Assembly (NCBI GenBank): GCA_000378025.1
Contig: KB899087.1
Coordinates: 620,001-684,000, forward strand
DNA from: Xanthobacteraceae bacterium 501b
Lineage (GTDB): Bacteria > Pseudomonadota > Alphaproteobacteria > Rhizobiales > Xanthobacteraceae
Direction of reading: 5' to 3'
Length of the DNA stretch: 64,000 nucleotides
Both the position numbers and the translations under genes were made by a program. The notes below the pieces were generated by a model that was given only the letters and a program-made list of their open reading frames with translations, had not been told where the DNA came from and made no database searches. The stretch's first letter is position 1. Each line of letters opens with the position of its first letter. Shown piece by piece: positions 47,955-56,051 of the stretch.

Positions 47955-49175
47955 ATGCGGTTTCTACCCCATCTCCTGAAGCGGTTCATCCATAAGGGCC
48001 GGTTGACCGTGATCGAGCCGAACGGCACGCGCACCGTCTTCGGCAGCGGGCAGGAGGGGCCGGATGTGGTGATCCGGCTGAACGACGAGAAGCTCGACCG
48101 CGAGCTGTTCTTCAACCCCGAGCTGGTGTCGGCCGAGGCCTATATGGATGGCCGGCTCACCTTTGAGGACGGCTCGACCGTCTACGACTTCCTGTCGCTG
48201 TTCTCGGTCAACCGGCGCGGCCTCGCTTCCCATCCGGTACAGCAGGCGCTGCGGCGCTCCTGGCGCGCGCTCAAGCGCTGGCACCAGTCGAATCCGCTCG
48301 GCAAGGCCGCCTCCAACGCCCAGAGCCATTACGACCATCCGCCCGAGTTCTACCGGCTCTGGCTGGATTCGCGGATGATCTATTCCTGCGCCTATTTCCC
48401 CACACCCGAGGCCTCGCTGGAGGAAGCGCAGGAAGCCAAGCTGCGCCACATCGCCGCCAAGCTGAAGCTGGAGCCGGGGATGAAGGTGGCGGAGATCGGC
48501 TCGGGCTGGGGCGCGCTCGCCATCTATCTCGCCCAGCTCGGCGTGCATGTCACCGCCATCAACGTCGCCACCGAGCAGCTGGCCGAATCGAAGAAGCGCG
48601 CCGAGGCCGCCGGCGTCGCCGACCGCATCACCTTCTTCGAGCGCGACTATCGCGACCTGACCGGCAGCTTCGACCGCATCGTCTCCGTCGGCATGATGGA
48701 GCATGTCGGCGTCAATCATTTCGACGAGTATTTCGGCACCATCAAGCGGCTGCTGGCGCCCGGCGGCTTCGCCATGATCCACGCCATCGGCCGCATGTCG
48801 CCGCCCGGCACCACGGCGCCCTTCATCCGCAAATACATCTTCCCCGGCGGCTATGTGCCTGCCATGTCGGAAGTGTTCACCTCGCTGGAGCGGGTCGGGC
48901 TGTGGACCGCCGACTGCGAGATCCTGCGGCTGCATTATTACTGGACCATCCGCCACTGGCGCCTGAACTTCGAGGCCAAGCGCGGCGAGGTGGTGGCAAT
49001 GATGGGCGAGCGCTTCGCCCGCATGTGGGAGTTCTATCTGGTGGCGGTGGAACTCGGCTTCCTCAACGGCTCCAACATGGTGTTCCAGCTGCTGCTGTCG
49101 AATGACCGCGACGATGTGCCTGTCATCCGCGATTTCATCGTCGATCGCGAAAGGGCGCTGGCCGCCGGCTCTTGA
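47955..49175 (+). CDS. cfa: Cyclopropane-fatty-acyl-phospholipid synthase
   Basis: 406 residues. The methyltransferase domain has motif I VAEIGSGWGALAIYLA, ITFFERDYRDL, and the Cfa-specific SVGMMEHVGVNHFDEYF. The N-terminal lipid-binding domain has the FFNPELVSAEAYMDG block. Using SAM, it adds a methylene across cis double bonds of membrane lipids, a stationary-phase and stress adaptation. The active-site Cys is probably in SRMIYSCAYF. No EcfG motif was found in its 103-nt leader, only a TTGACA at 47882. Confidence 0.94.
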   Translation: MRFLPHLLKRFIHKGRLTVIEPNGTRTVFGSGQEGPDVVIRLNDEKLDRELFFNPELVSAEAYMDGRLTFEDGSTVYDFLSLFSVNRRGLASHPVQQALRRSWRALKRWHQSNPLGKAASNAQSHYDHPPEFYRLWLDSRMIYSCAYFPTPEASLEEAQEAKLRHIAAKLKLEPGMKVAEIGSGWGALAIYLAQLGVHVTAINVATEQLAESKKRAEAAGVADRITFFERDYRDLTGSFDRIVSVGMMEHVGVNHFDEYFGTIKRLLAPGGFAMIHAIGRMSPPGTTAPFIRKYIFPGGYVPAMSEVFTSLERVGLWTADCEILRLHYYWTIRHWRLNFEAKRGEVVAMMGERFARMWEFYLVAVELGFLNGSNMVFQLLLSNDRDDVPVIRDFIVDRERALAAGS

Positions 49176-49180
49176 GGGCG

Positions 49181-49205
49181 GGAACGTTCTGGGTGCTGAG
49201 GCGTT
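49181..49205 (+). promoter_or_regulatory. EcfG-type promoter of the bacteriophytochrome gene
   Basis: GGAAC (49181-49185), 16 nt, CGTT (49202-49205), exact consensus, starting 5 nt after the cfa stop. The predicted start near 49212 leaves a leader of about 140 nt to the ATG at 49354. Confidence 0.78.
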
Positions 49206-49353
49206 CGATGTTTCTGTCGAGCGTTGAAACCGGTCCAGAAGTTCCCCCGCATGCCCTTTACGTCCCGCCCTCCGGCCCCGTGCCCTTCCCTCCTGACCGT
49301 CGATCCGTGCGGCCGTCGCGGTCCCCTGGCGGGTCCCATCGGCCGGGGTGCCC

Positions 49354-51909
49354 ATGTCGGGCGCTGAGCGGGTCGATCTCAGCAATTGCGATCGCGAGCC
49401 GATCCATGTTCCCGGCAGTGTGCAGTGCCATGGCTGCCTGATCGCCTGCGATCCGCAGGGCGGCGTCGTGCAGCGCCATTCCCGCAACGCGCCTGACATG
49501 CTCGGCCTGCCGGAGACGCTGATCGGCCGGGACCTTGCCGAACTGCTCGGCCCCCTTGCCACCGGTCGCATCCGCGAGGCGCTGGCGCGCGGCTCCGACC
49601 CCTCCTCGCCGGCGCTGCTGTTCGGTATCGAGCTGGCCTCCGGCGGGCGGTTCGACGTTTCGGCCCATGTGTTCAAGGGTGTCGGCATCCTCGAATTCGA
49701 GGCCGCCTCGGCGGAGGATGGGCCGGCGCTGGATCTCGCGCGCTCGATGTTCGCCCATGTGCGCGGCGAGAAGGACGTCGACAAGCTGCTCCGGCACTCG
49801 ACGCGGCTGATCCGCAGCCTGCTCGGCTATGACCGGGTGATGATCTACCAGTTCGCCCATGACGGGGCCGGGCAGGTGGTCAGCGAGGACCGGCGCGAGG
49901 ATCTGGAGAGCTTCCTGCACCAGTGGTTCCCGGCCAGCGACATCCCCCAGCAGGCGCGGACCCTGTATGTCCGCAACATCGTCCGCGTCATCGGCGATGC
50001 CAATGGCGAGCGCTGCCCGCTGGTGCCGGAGGAAACCCCGCTCGACGACCCGCTGGACCTGTCTTTCGCGCATCTGCGCTCGGTGTCGCCGATCCATCTG
50101 GAATATCTGCGCAATATGGGGGTGGCCGCCTCCATGTCGATTTCCGTCATCGTCGACGGCCAGCTCTGGGGCCTGGTGGCCTGCCATCACTATGCGCCGC
50201 GCGCGCTACCGATGGCGGAGCGCGTGGCGGCGGAAATGTTCGGCGCCTTCTTCGCGCTGCACCTGCAGGCGCTGAAGCAGAAGCGCACGCTCGACGTCGC
50301 CACCAGGGCTCGGCGGGCGCTCGACCGGGTGCTGCGCCTCGCCTCGCAGGACGAGGATATCGGCGCGTTGTTGCGCGCCAACCTGTCCGACTTCGCCAAG
50401 CTGATGCCCTGCGACGGCATCGGCCTCTGGCTCGGCGGCCAGTGGAGCGCGCAAGGCGCGGTTCCGCCGGCGGCCGACATACCGGGGCTGGCGAACTTCA
50501 TCGGCGACAAGGCCAGCGGCAAGGTGTGGGCCACCCATGAACTGTCTCGCGAATGGCTGCGCGCGGAAGCCTTCTGCGCCGAGGCCTCCGGCGTGCTGGC
50601 GCTGCCGCTGTCGCAGCTGCCGCGCGACTATCTGCTCTTCTTCCGCAAGGAAATCGTGCACACGCTGGAATGGGCCGGAAGGCCGGCGAAGGTCTATGAG
50701 ACCGGCCCGTTCGGCGACCGGCTGACACCGCGCAAGAGCTTCGCGATCTGGAAGGAAACGGTCAGCGGCACGGCGAGCCCGTGGACCGATGCCGACCGGG
50801 AGATCGCCGAGGCGGCGCGCTCGACGCTGGTGGAAATCGTGCTGCGCCACAATGAGCTGATGGCCGACGAGCGCGGCAAGGCCGATACCCGCCAGCGCCT
50901 GCTCAATGAGGAGTTGAACCACCGGGTGAAGAACATCCTGGCGGTCATCAAATCGCTGGTCGAGCATTCGCTGCAGGATGGGCGCAGCACCCAGGACTAT
51001 GTCGACAGCCTGCGCGGCCGGGTTCAGGCGCTGGCCATCGCCCATGACCAGGTGGTGCGCGGCGCCGGCGGCGGCGCGCTGGGCGATCTGCTGCGGGCCG
51101 AACTCTCGCCCTATGGCGGCGCGGAAAAGCAGGTGACACAGGCCGGCCCGCCGGTCTGGCTCGACGCGCGCGCCTTCTCGGTCATGGCGCTGGTGCTGCA
51201 TGAACTCTCCACCAATGCGGCCAAATACGGCGCCCTCTCGCGCGCCGGCGGGCGGCTGGCGGTGAACTGGGCCATGGCTGCCAATGGTGATTGCGAGGTC
51301 GAATGGCGCGAGACCGGCGGGCCGGAGGTGGCGAAAACCGGCCGGCGCGGCTTCGGCATGGTGCTGATCGAGCGCAGCGTGCCGTATGATCTCGGCGGCA
51401 GCAGCCGGATGGAATTCGCCCCCGGCGGGCTGGTGGCGCATTTTTGCCTGCCGGCGCGCCATGTATCGGCCGCAGTGGAAGGCGAGGGCGGCGACGGCGC
51501 GGCGGCCCAGGCGGCGGACGAGCCGGCCCGGCCGCTGGCGGAACTCGGGGTGCTGCTGGTCGAGGACCAGATGCTCATCGCGATGGATGTCGAGACGATG
51601 TTCAGCGATGCCGGCATCGAGAATGTGGTGACGGCGCCCTCCGCCGCCGAGGCGCTGCGCCGGCTGCAGGAATTCACCCCCGATGTGGCGGTGCTGGACG
51701 TTAATCTCGGGGCCGGCACCTCGGCGCCGGTGGCGCACGAACTCCAGCGGCTCGGCGTGCCCTTCATCTTCGCCACCGGCTATGGCGACCGCTCGATGAT
51801 CCCGGCGGGGTGCGAGGGCGTGCCGGTGCTGCCCAAGCCCTATGAGAGCGAGCCGCTGCTCAAAGCTCTGCGCGAGATCGTCGAAGCGCAGCCACGCCGC
51901 GCGCCCTGA
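49354..51909 (+). CDS. bphP: Bacteriophytochrome, HWE-type histidine kinase with C-terminal receiver
   Basis: 851 residues. PAS domain with biliverdin-binding Cys12 (LSNCDREPIHVPG); GAF domain with FPASDIPQQAR and CHHYAPR; PHY domain with the tongue motifs WAG (LEWAGRPAK) and PRKSF; an HWE kinase with His523 (NEELNHRVKN), N-box HELSTNAAKYGALS and WRETGGP; then a receiver domain with phospho-acceptor Asp782 (AVLDVNL) and KPY. It should sense red/far-red light through biliverdin and phosphorylate its own receiver or a partner. No heme oxygenase gene is adjacent, so biliverdin must come from elsewhere. Start: the ATG at 49354 (GTG six nt earlier is possible). Confidence 0.95.
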   Translation: MSGAERVDLSNCDREPIHVPGSVQCHGCLIACDPQGGVVQRHSRNAPDMLGLPETLIGRDLAELLGPLATGRIREALARGSDPSSPALLFGIELASGGRFDVSAHVFKGVGILEFEAASAEDGPALDLARSMFAHVRGEKDVDKLLRHSTRLIRSLLGYDRVMIYQFAHDGAGQVVSEDRREDLESFLHQWFPASDIPQQARTLYVRNIVRVIGDANGERCPLVPEETPLDDPLDLSFAHLRSVSPIHLEYLRNMGVAASMSISVIVDGQLWGLVACHHYAPRALPMAERVAAEMFGAFFALHLQALKQKRTLDVATRARRALDRVLRLASQDEDIGALLRANLSDFAKLMPCDGIGLWLGGQWSAQGAVPPAADIPGLANFIGDKASGKVWATHELSREWLRAEAFCAEASGVLALPLSQLPRDYLLFFRKEIVHTLEWAGRPAKVYETGPFGDRLTPRKSFAIWKETVSGTASPWTDADREIAEAARSTLVEIVLRHNELMADERGKADTRQRLLNEELNHRVKNILAVIKSLVEHSLQDGRSTQDYVDSLRGRVQALAIAHDQVVRGAGGGALGDLLRAELSPYGGAEKQVTQAGPPVWLDARAFSVMALVLHELSTNAAKYGALSRAGGRLAVNWAMAANGDCEVEWRETGGPEVAKTGRRGFGMVLIERSVPYDLGGSSRMEFAPGGLVAHFCLPARHVSAAVEGEGGDGAAAQAADEPARPLAELGVLLVEDQMLIAMDVETMFSDAGIENVVTAPSAAEALRRLQEFTPDVAVLDVNLGAGTSAPVAHELQRLGVPFIFATGYGDRSMIPAGCEGVPVLPKPYESEPLLKALREIVEAQPRRAP

Positions 51910-51925
51910 GGCACGGTGGAGGCGC

Positions 51926-52579
51926 TCAGCCGGCGCGGGCGGTGCCGTAATAGGCCAGGAAGACGCGCACGGCGCGCGCGACGGTTTCCTCGATCTGCGC
52001 CGGCGTCGGTTGCTCGCCGACCCCGAACAGCAGCCCCTTGACGCTGTTGCTCTGGCACAGGTTGAAGAACTCGTAGGCGGCAGCGACGTCGTCGTCGATG
52101 CTCAGGCGGCCGAGATCGGCCTGCCGGCGCAGCAAATCGGCCAGGCGCTGGCCGCCACGGCAGGGGCCGGCGTCGAAGAAGGCGCGGCCGATGCGCGGGA
52201 ATTTCTCGGCGGTGGCGATGACCATCCGCACCATGCGGATCTGGTCGGGCTGCACCATCATGGTCATAAACGAGATGCCGATATGGCGCAGAAGCGTGTC
52301 CACCTCGTCGGCGGAGCTATCGACCTCGAACAGCCGTTCGGCCGCGCGGGCGCGGTCATTATGCACCAGCGCCTCGAACAGCTCTTCCTTGCCGCCGAAA
52401 TAGACATAGATCGTCGCCTTGGAGACGCCGGCGGCCCGCGCCACCTCGTCCATGCTGGCGCCGTCGAAGCCCTTCTCGAAGAAGACCTTCCGCGCCCCGT
52501 CGATGATGTCGCGGCGTTTGGTCGATTCGGGCTCGGCGCGCGGCGCCTCTGCAACGGTTTCCGTGTCGATCATGGTCAT
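51926..52579 (-). CDS. TetR-family repressor of the EmrAB-type efflux pair
   Basis: 217 residues from the ATG at 52579 (GAGGGG site). The N-terminal HTH covers about 25-75: GARKVFFEKGFDGASMDEVARAAGVSKATIYVYFGGKEELF, a near-consensus TetR motif. The C-terminal ligand domain is of the TetR_C type that begins around residue 90. It is divergent from the HlyD/MFS genes, with two palindromic operators between them. It presumably represses the pump and itself until a toxic ligand binds. Confidence 0.93.
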   Translation of the reverse strand: MTMIDTETVAEAPRAEPESTKRRDIIDGARKVFFEKGFDGASMDEVARAAGVSKATIYVYFGGKEELFEALVHNDRARAAERLFEVDSSADEVDTLLRHIGISFMTMMVQPDQIRMVRMVIATAEKFPRIGRAFFDAGPCRGGQRLADLLRRQADLGRLSIDDDVAAAYEFFNLCQSNSVKGLLFGVGEQPTPAQIEETVARAVRVFLAYYGTARAG

Positions 52580-52596
52580 GGCCACCCCTCGATGCC

Positions 52597-52626
52597 CTGA
52601 TAGGGCGCTTGTGGCGGGCTTGTCAA
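52597..52626 (-). promoter_or_regulatory. Promoter of the tetR gene
   Basis: Minus strand: TTGACA (52626-52621), 18-nt spacer, TATCAG (52602-52597). The start codon is 18 nt further on. A good housekeeping -35 element lying close to operator 1, which would let the repressor autoregulate. Confidence 0.6.
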
Positions 52627-52634
52627 AGACCTTG

Positions 52635-52690
52635 ACTAAACTGTTTAGTTTGATACGTAAAGCAACGAGATTGAACTAGACGGTTTAGTT
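52635..52690. promoter_or_regulatory. Two TetR operators between the repressor and pump genes
   Basis: Operator 1 is the perfect palindrome ACTAAACTGTTTAGT (52635-52649). Operator 2 is AACTAGACGGTTTAGTT (52674-52690), with one mismatched pair. Centres are exactly 40 bp apart, about four helical turns, so two repressor dimers would bind the same face. Operator 1 overlaps a TTGACT -35 (52632-52637) for the pump genes; operator 2 lies just upstream of the ribosome-binding site. Confidence 0.85.
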
Positions 52691-52707
52691 GCCCCTTGGA
52701 GGCGAAG

Positions 52708-53922
52708 ATGGCGCAAGCGGAAATCAGGCCGGTGCCGGCTGTCGAAAACGGGCGCCCGGGCGCGGGCGAGCCTATTCCGCTCACCGCCCGCAAGCCGGCA
52801 CCAATGCCCGCACCGGTGCCCGCCGAGGCCGAGCCGGACCTCGCGCCGCCGGCCGGTACGGCCGCCCCGGAGCCGGCCCAACCCCGGCGCTCGCGCAAGA
52901 AGCTGGTGTTCGGCGCCATCCTCCTCGCCGCCCTGGCGGGAGGGGGCTATTACGGGCTCGACTGGTGGCAGGTGGGGCGCTTCCTCGTTTCCACCGATGA
53001 CGCCTATGTCGGCGCCGACACCTCGATTCTCGCCGCACGGGTCGCCGGCCACATCGTGGCGCTCGATGTCGAGACCAATCAGAGCGTGAAGGCCGGCGAC
53101 GTCATCGCCCGCATCGACGATGGCGACTATCGGCTGGCGCTGCAGGCGGCGCAGGACAAGATCGCCACCCAGCAGGCGACCATCGATCGCTATGGCGAGC
53201 AGATGGCGGCGGCGCGGGCGGAGGTCGACCAGGCGACTGCGCAGCTTGTCTCCGCCCAGGCCGAGCTTGACCGGGCCAATCTCGAACTCACCCGCCAGAC
53301 CGCCCTGATGAAAGACCAGTTCTCCAGCCGCGCCACGCTGGAAAAGGCCCGTGCCGACCGCGACAAGGCCAAGGCCGCCGTGGATGCCGGCACCGCCGCC
53401 ATCGCCTCGGCACAGGCCGATGTTGCCGTGCTCGACGCCCAGCGCACCGAGGCCACGCGTACGCTCGACGAACTGAAGACCGCCCGCGACCAGGCCCAGC
53501 GCGACCTCGACTTCACCCTCGTGCGCGCGCCCTTCGACGGGGTGGTCGGCAACCGGGCGGTCCAGGTCGGCCAGCTGGTGCAGTCCGGAACGCGGCTCGT
53601 CGCGCTGGTGCCGCTGTCGCAGGTCTATGTCGACGCCAATTTCAAGGAGACCCAGCTGGGCAAGCTGCATCCCGGGCAGAAGGTCGATATCGCGGTGGAT
53701 GCCTATCCCGACGAGACCTTCCACGGCCATGTGCTCAGCCTCGCCCCGGCCTCCGGTTCGGTGTTCAGCCTGCTGCCGCCGGAGAACGCCACCGGCAACT
53801 TCACCAAGATCGTGCAGCGCGTGCCGGTGCGGATCGAACTGGATGAGGACGCCCGCGCCAAGGCCGAGCTGCGCCCGGGCATGTCGGTGATCGCCACCGT
53901 CGACACGCGCGGCGGCGCCTGA
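52708..53922 (+). CDS. emrA: HlyD/EmrA-family membrane fusion protein
   Basis: 404 residues. A Pro/Ala-rich cytoplasmic N-terminus (to about 65), one transmembrane helix (about 68-88), a biotinyl-lipoyl-like half (VSTDDAYVGADTSILAARVAGHI), a long alpha-hairpin (about 135-260), then the second lipoyl half and beta-barrel (LVRAPFDGVVGNRAVQVGQLV, VYVDANFKETQL). It links the inner-membrane MFS pump to an outer-membrane channel. GGAGG precedes the ATG at 52708. No TolC homologue is next to it. Confidence 0.92.
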   Translation: MAQAEIRPVPAVENGRPGAGEPIPLTARKPAPMPAPVPAEAEPDLAPPAGTAAPEPAQPRRSRKKLVFGAILLAALAGGGYYGLDWWQVGRFLVSTDDAYVGADTSILAARVAGHIVALDVETNQSVKAGDVIARIDDGDYRLALQAAQDKIATQQATIDRYGEQMAAARAEVDQATAQLVSAQAELDRANLELTRQTALMKDQFSSRATLEKARADRDKAKAAVDAGTAAIASAQADVAVLDAQRTEATRTLDELKTARDQAQRDLDFTLVRAPFDGVVGNRAVQVGQLVQSGTRLVALVPLSQVYVDANFKETQLGKLHPGQKVDIAVDAYPDETFHGHVLSLAPASGSVFSLLPPENATGNFTKIVQRVPVRIELDEDARAKAELRPGMSVIATVDTRGGA

Positions 53923-53932
53923 GGAGGCTGCC

Positions 53933-55516
53933 ATGTCCGACACATCAGCCACGGCCGGCGCCGGGCAGGGGGCGAAGCCGCGCGCCGCCTCGTCCGAGGG
54001 AAGGCGCATGTTCGCCTTCCTGTGCATGGTGTTCGGCATGTTCATGGCGATCCTGGACATCCAGATCGTCTCGGCCTCGCTGTCGGAAATCCAGGCCGGC
54101 CTTGCCGCCTCCTCGGACGAGATTTCCTGGGTGCAGACCAGCTACCTCATCGCCGAGGTGGTGATGATCCCGCTGTCGGGCTTCCTGTCGCGGGCGCTGT
54201 CGACGCGCTGGCTGTTCGCCGCCTCGGCGGTGGGCTTCACCGTCATGAGCTTCATGTGCGCCACCGCGACCTCGATCAACGAGATGATCGTCTACCGCGC
54301 GCTGCAGGGCTTTCTCGGCGGCGGCATGATCCCGACCGTGTTCGCCGCCGCCTATTCGATCTTCCCGCGCGAGAAACAGTCCGTCGTCGCCCCGCTGATC
54401 GGGCTGGTGGCGACTCTTGCGCCCACCATCGGCCCGACCATTGGCGGCTATCTCACCGACCTGTTCTCCTGGCACTGGCTGTTTCTGGTCAACATCATCC
54501 CCGGCATCTTCGTCGTCGTCACCACGGTGACGCTGGTGGATTTCGACGAGCCGGACCTCGCTCTGCTCGACCGCTTCGACTGGTGGGGCCTTTTGTTCAT
54601 GGCCGGCTTCCTCGGCAGCCTCGAATTCGTGCTGGAGGAGGGGCCGACCAATGACTGGTTCGAGGACCACTGGATCGTGCTCTTCACCGTGCTGTGCGGC
54701 GTGTCGGCGGTGGCGTTCTTCGCCCGCGTCTTCATGGCGCGCGAGCCGGTGGTGGATCTGCGCGCCTTCGCCAACCGCAACTTCGCCGTCGGCTCGGCCT
54801 TCAGCTTCGTGGTCGGCATCGGGCTGTATGGGCTGACCTATCTCTACCCGCTCTATCTCGCCCAGGTGCGGGGCTATTCGGCGCTGATGATCGGCGAGAC
54901 CATGTTCGTCTCCGGCCTCGCCATGTTCCTGTGCGCGCCGATCGCCGGGCGGCTGATGGGCAAGGTCGACCCGCGCGCGATGATCGCCTTCGGCTTCGCC
55001 GCCTTCGCCCTCGGCACCTGGCAGGTGACGGGGCTGACGGCGGACTGGGATTTCTGGGAACTGCTGGTGCCGCAGATCCTGCGCGGCGTCGGCATCATGA
55101 TGGCGATGATCCCGATCAACAACATTTCGCTCGGCACCCTGCCGCCGGACCAGCTGAAGAACGCCTCGGGCCTGTTCAACCTGATGCGCAATCTCGGCGG
55201 CGCGGTGGGGCTCGCCCTCATCAATACCGTGCTCAACGACCGCTGGGACCTGCACCTCGCCCGGCTGCACGAGAATGTGCAATGGGCCAACGCCGCCGCT
55301 GTCGAGCGGCTGCAGGCGATGACGCAGGCGCTGGCCGCCATGGGCTCGGATGCCGGCAGCGTGGCGCTGAAGCTGATGAGCGCGCAGGTGCGGGTGCAGG
55401 CGCAGGTGATGGCGTTCTCGGATGTGTTTCTCGTCCTCACCGTGCTGTTCGCCGCCCTGTTCTTCGCCGCCCCGCTGCTGAGCCGTCCCTCGCGCAAGGT
55501 TGAAGGCGGACATTGA
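53933..55516 (+). CDS. emrB: EmrB-type MFS drug transporter (DHA2, 14 TM)
   Basis: 527 residues with 14 transmembrane segments. DHA2 motifs are LDIQIVSASLSEIQAGL in TM1 and YRALQGFLGGGMIPTVFAAAYSIFP with the GPTIGGYLTD motif C in TM5. Proton-driven export of hydrophobic compounds through the partner fusion protein. It starts 10 nt after emrA with GAGGAGG, so they are cotranscribed and controlled by the TetR repressor. Confidence 0.93.
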   Translation: MSDTSATAGAGQGAKPRAASSEGRRMFAFLCMVFGMFMAILDIQIVSASLSEIQAGLAASSDEISWVQTSYLIAEVVMIPLSGFLSRALSTRWLFAASAVGFTVMSFMCATATSINEMIVYRALQGFLGGGMIPTVFAAAYSIFPREKQSVVAPLIGLVATLAPTIGPTIGGYLTDLFSWHWLFLVNIIPGIFVVVTTVTLVDFDEPDLALLDRFDWWGLLFMAGFLGSLEFVLEEGPTNDWFEDHWIVLFTVLCGVSAVAFFARVFMAREPVVDLRAFANRNFAVGSAFSFVVGIGLYGLTYLYPLYLAQVRGYSALMIGETMFVSGLAMFLCAPIAGRLMGKVDPRAMIAFGFAAFALGTWQVTGLTADWDFWELLVPQILRGVGIMMAMIPINNISLGTLPPDQLKNASGLFNLMRNLGGAVGLALINTVLNDRWDLHLARLHENVQWANAAAVERLQAMTQALAAMGSDAGSVALKLMSAQVRVQAQVMAFSDVFLVLTVLFAALFFAAPLLSRPSRKVEGGH

Positions 55517-55527
55517 GTTTCTTGCTT

Positions 55528-55562
55528 CCCCGTCAGGTCCGGCGCGTCCGGGCGTGACGGGG
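55528..55562 (+). terminator. Possible terminator after emrB
   Basis: CCCCGTCA (55528-55535) pairs with TGACGGGG (55555-55562), with further internal GC pairing. No T-run follows, so it could be Rho-assisted or simply part of the adjacent REP-like cluster. Confidence 0.4.
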
Positions 55563-55568
55563 TAGAGC

Positions 55569-55663
55569 GTCATGGCCGGGCTGCCCCGGTTCGCCACGCC
55601 GTCGGGAGGCTGCCCCCCCGCCCGACATTGTGGAAGAAGCCCGGCCCCGGCCCGGCCATGACG
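55569..55663. repeat. REP-like inverted pair, family B-related
   Basis: CGTCATGGCCGGG (55569-55581) and its exact complement CCCGGCCATGACG (55651-55663) enclose about 70 nt of GC-rich sequence. The same GGCCGGG...CATGACG ends occur at 31621-31715. It occupies the first part of the 535-nt gap before leuA; the second part is the leu leader. Confidence 0.75.
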
Positions 55664-55747
55664 TCACATTCTTCCGGGGGCCGTCATGCCCGGACTTGGC
55701 CCTGGCCTCCTGACTTTCCTTGCCGTTCTCCCCCTCCACCCCCGCTC

Positions 55748-55776
55748 TTGCCGTTTCTCCCGCGCTCGGCTATGAC
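55748..55776 (+). promoter_or_regulatory. Promoter of the leu leader and leuA
   Basis: TTGCCG (55748-55753), 17-nt spacer, TATGAC (55771-55776). The predicted start near 55783 is 27 nt before the leader-peptide GTG. Confidence 0.55.
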
Positions 55777-55809
55777 CTTGCGCCAGAGCAACCTCGCGAG
55801 AGCCGAGCC

Positions 55810-55914
55810 GTGACGCCTTCGTCCGCCCGCCGTTCTTCCGCGACCCCGACCGCGCTGCGGTTTCCGGGGAAGGCTCTGCTTGCGTTCGGGCTCCTTCTTC
55901 TTAGCCGCCCCTGA
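55810..55914 (+). CDS. leuL: leuA leader peptide (attenuation)
   Basis: A 34-codon frame from GTG at 55810 to TGA at 55914, about 140 nt before leuA. Its end reads ALLAFGLLLLSRP: six Leu codons in the last 12 (CTG CTT, then CTC CTT CTT CTT). That clustering is the hallmark of a leucine attenuation leader. When charged tRNA-Leu is scarce, the ribosome would stall on the Leu run and change the folding of the hairpin at 55908-55949. Confidence 0.85.
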   Translation: MTPSSARRSSATPTALRFPGKALLAFGLLLLSRP

Positions 55915-55949
55915 GGGCCGGCCGGGCTTCGCGCCTGGGCGCTCAGGGG
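55908..55949 (+). promoter_or_regulatory. leu attenuator hairpin
   Basis: CCCCTGAG (55908-55915) pairs with CTCAGGGG (55942-55949); the interior is GC-rich. The leader stop codon lies in the left arm, so a ribosome finishing the peptide covers it. A second small hairpin (GGGGA-CAATGA-TCCCC, about 56000-56015) follows. There is no U-run, so read-out may be Rho-dependent or translational rather than classical. Confidence 0.65.
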
Positions 55950-56051
55950 ATGACGCCGCCACCAGCCGAACCGTCAGATATGCGCCGGACGATGCCGCAG
56001 GGGACAATGATCCCCGCAGCACCCGGCGCTGAAGCCGAGAAGGAAGCCCCC

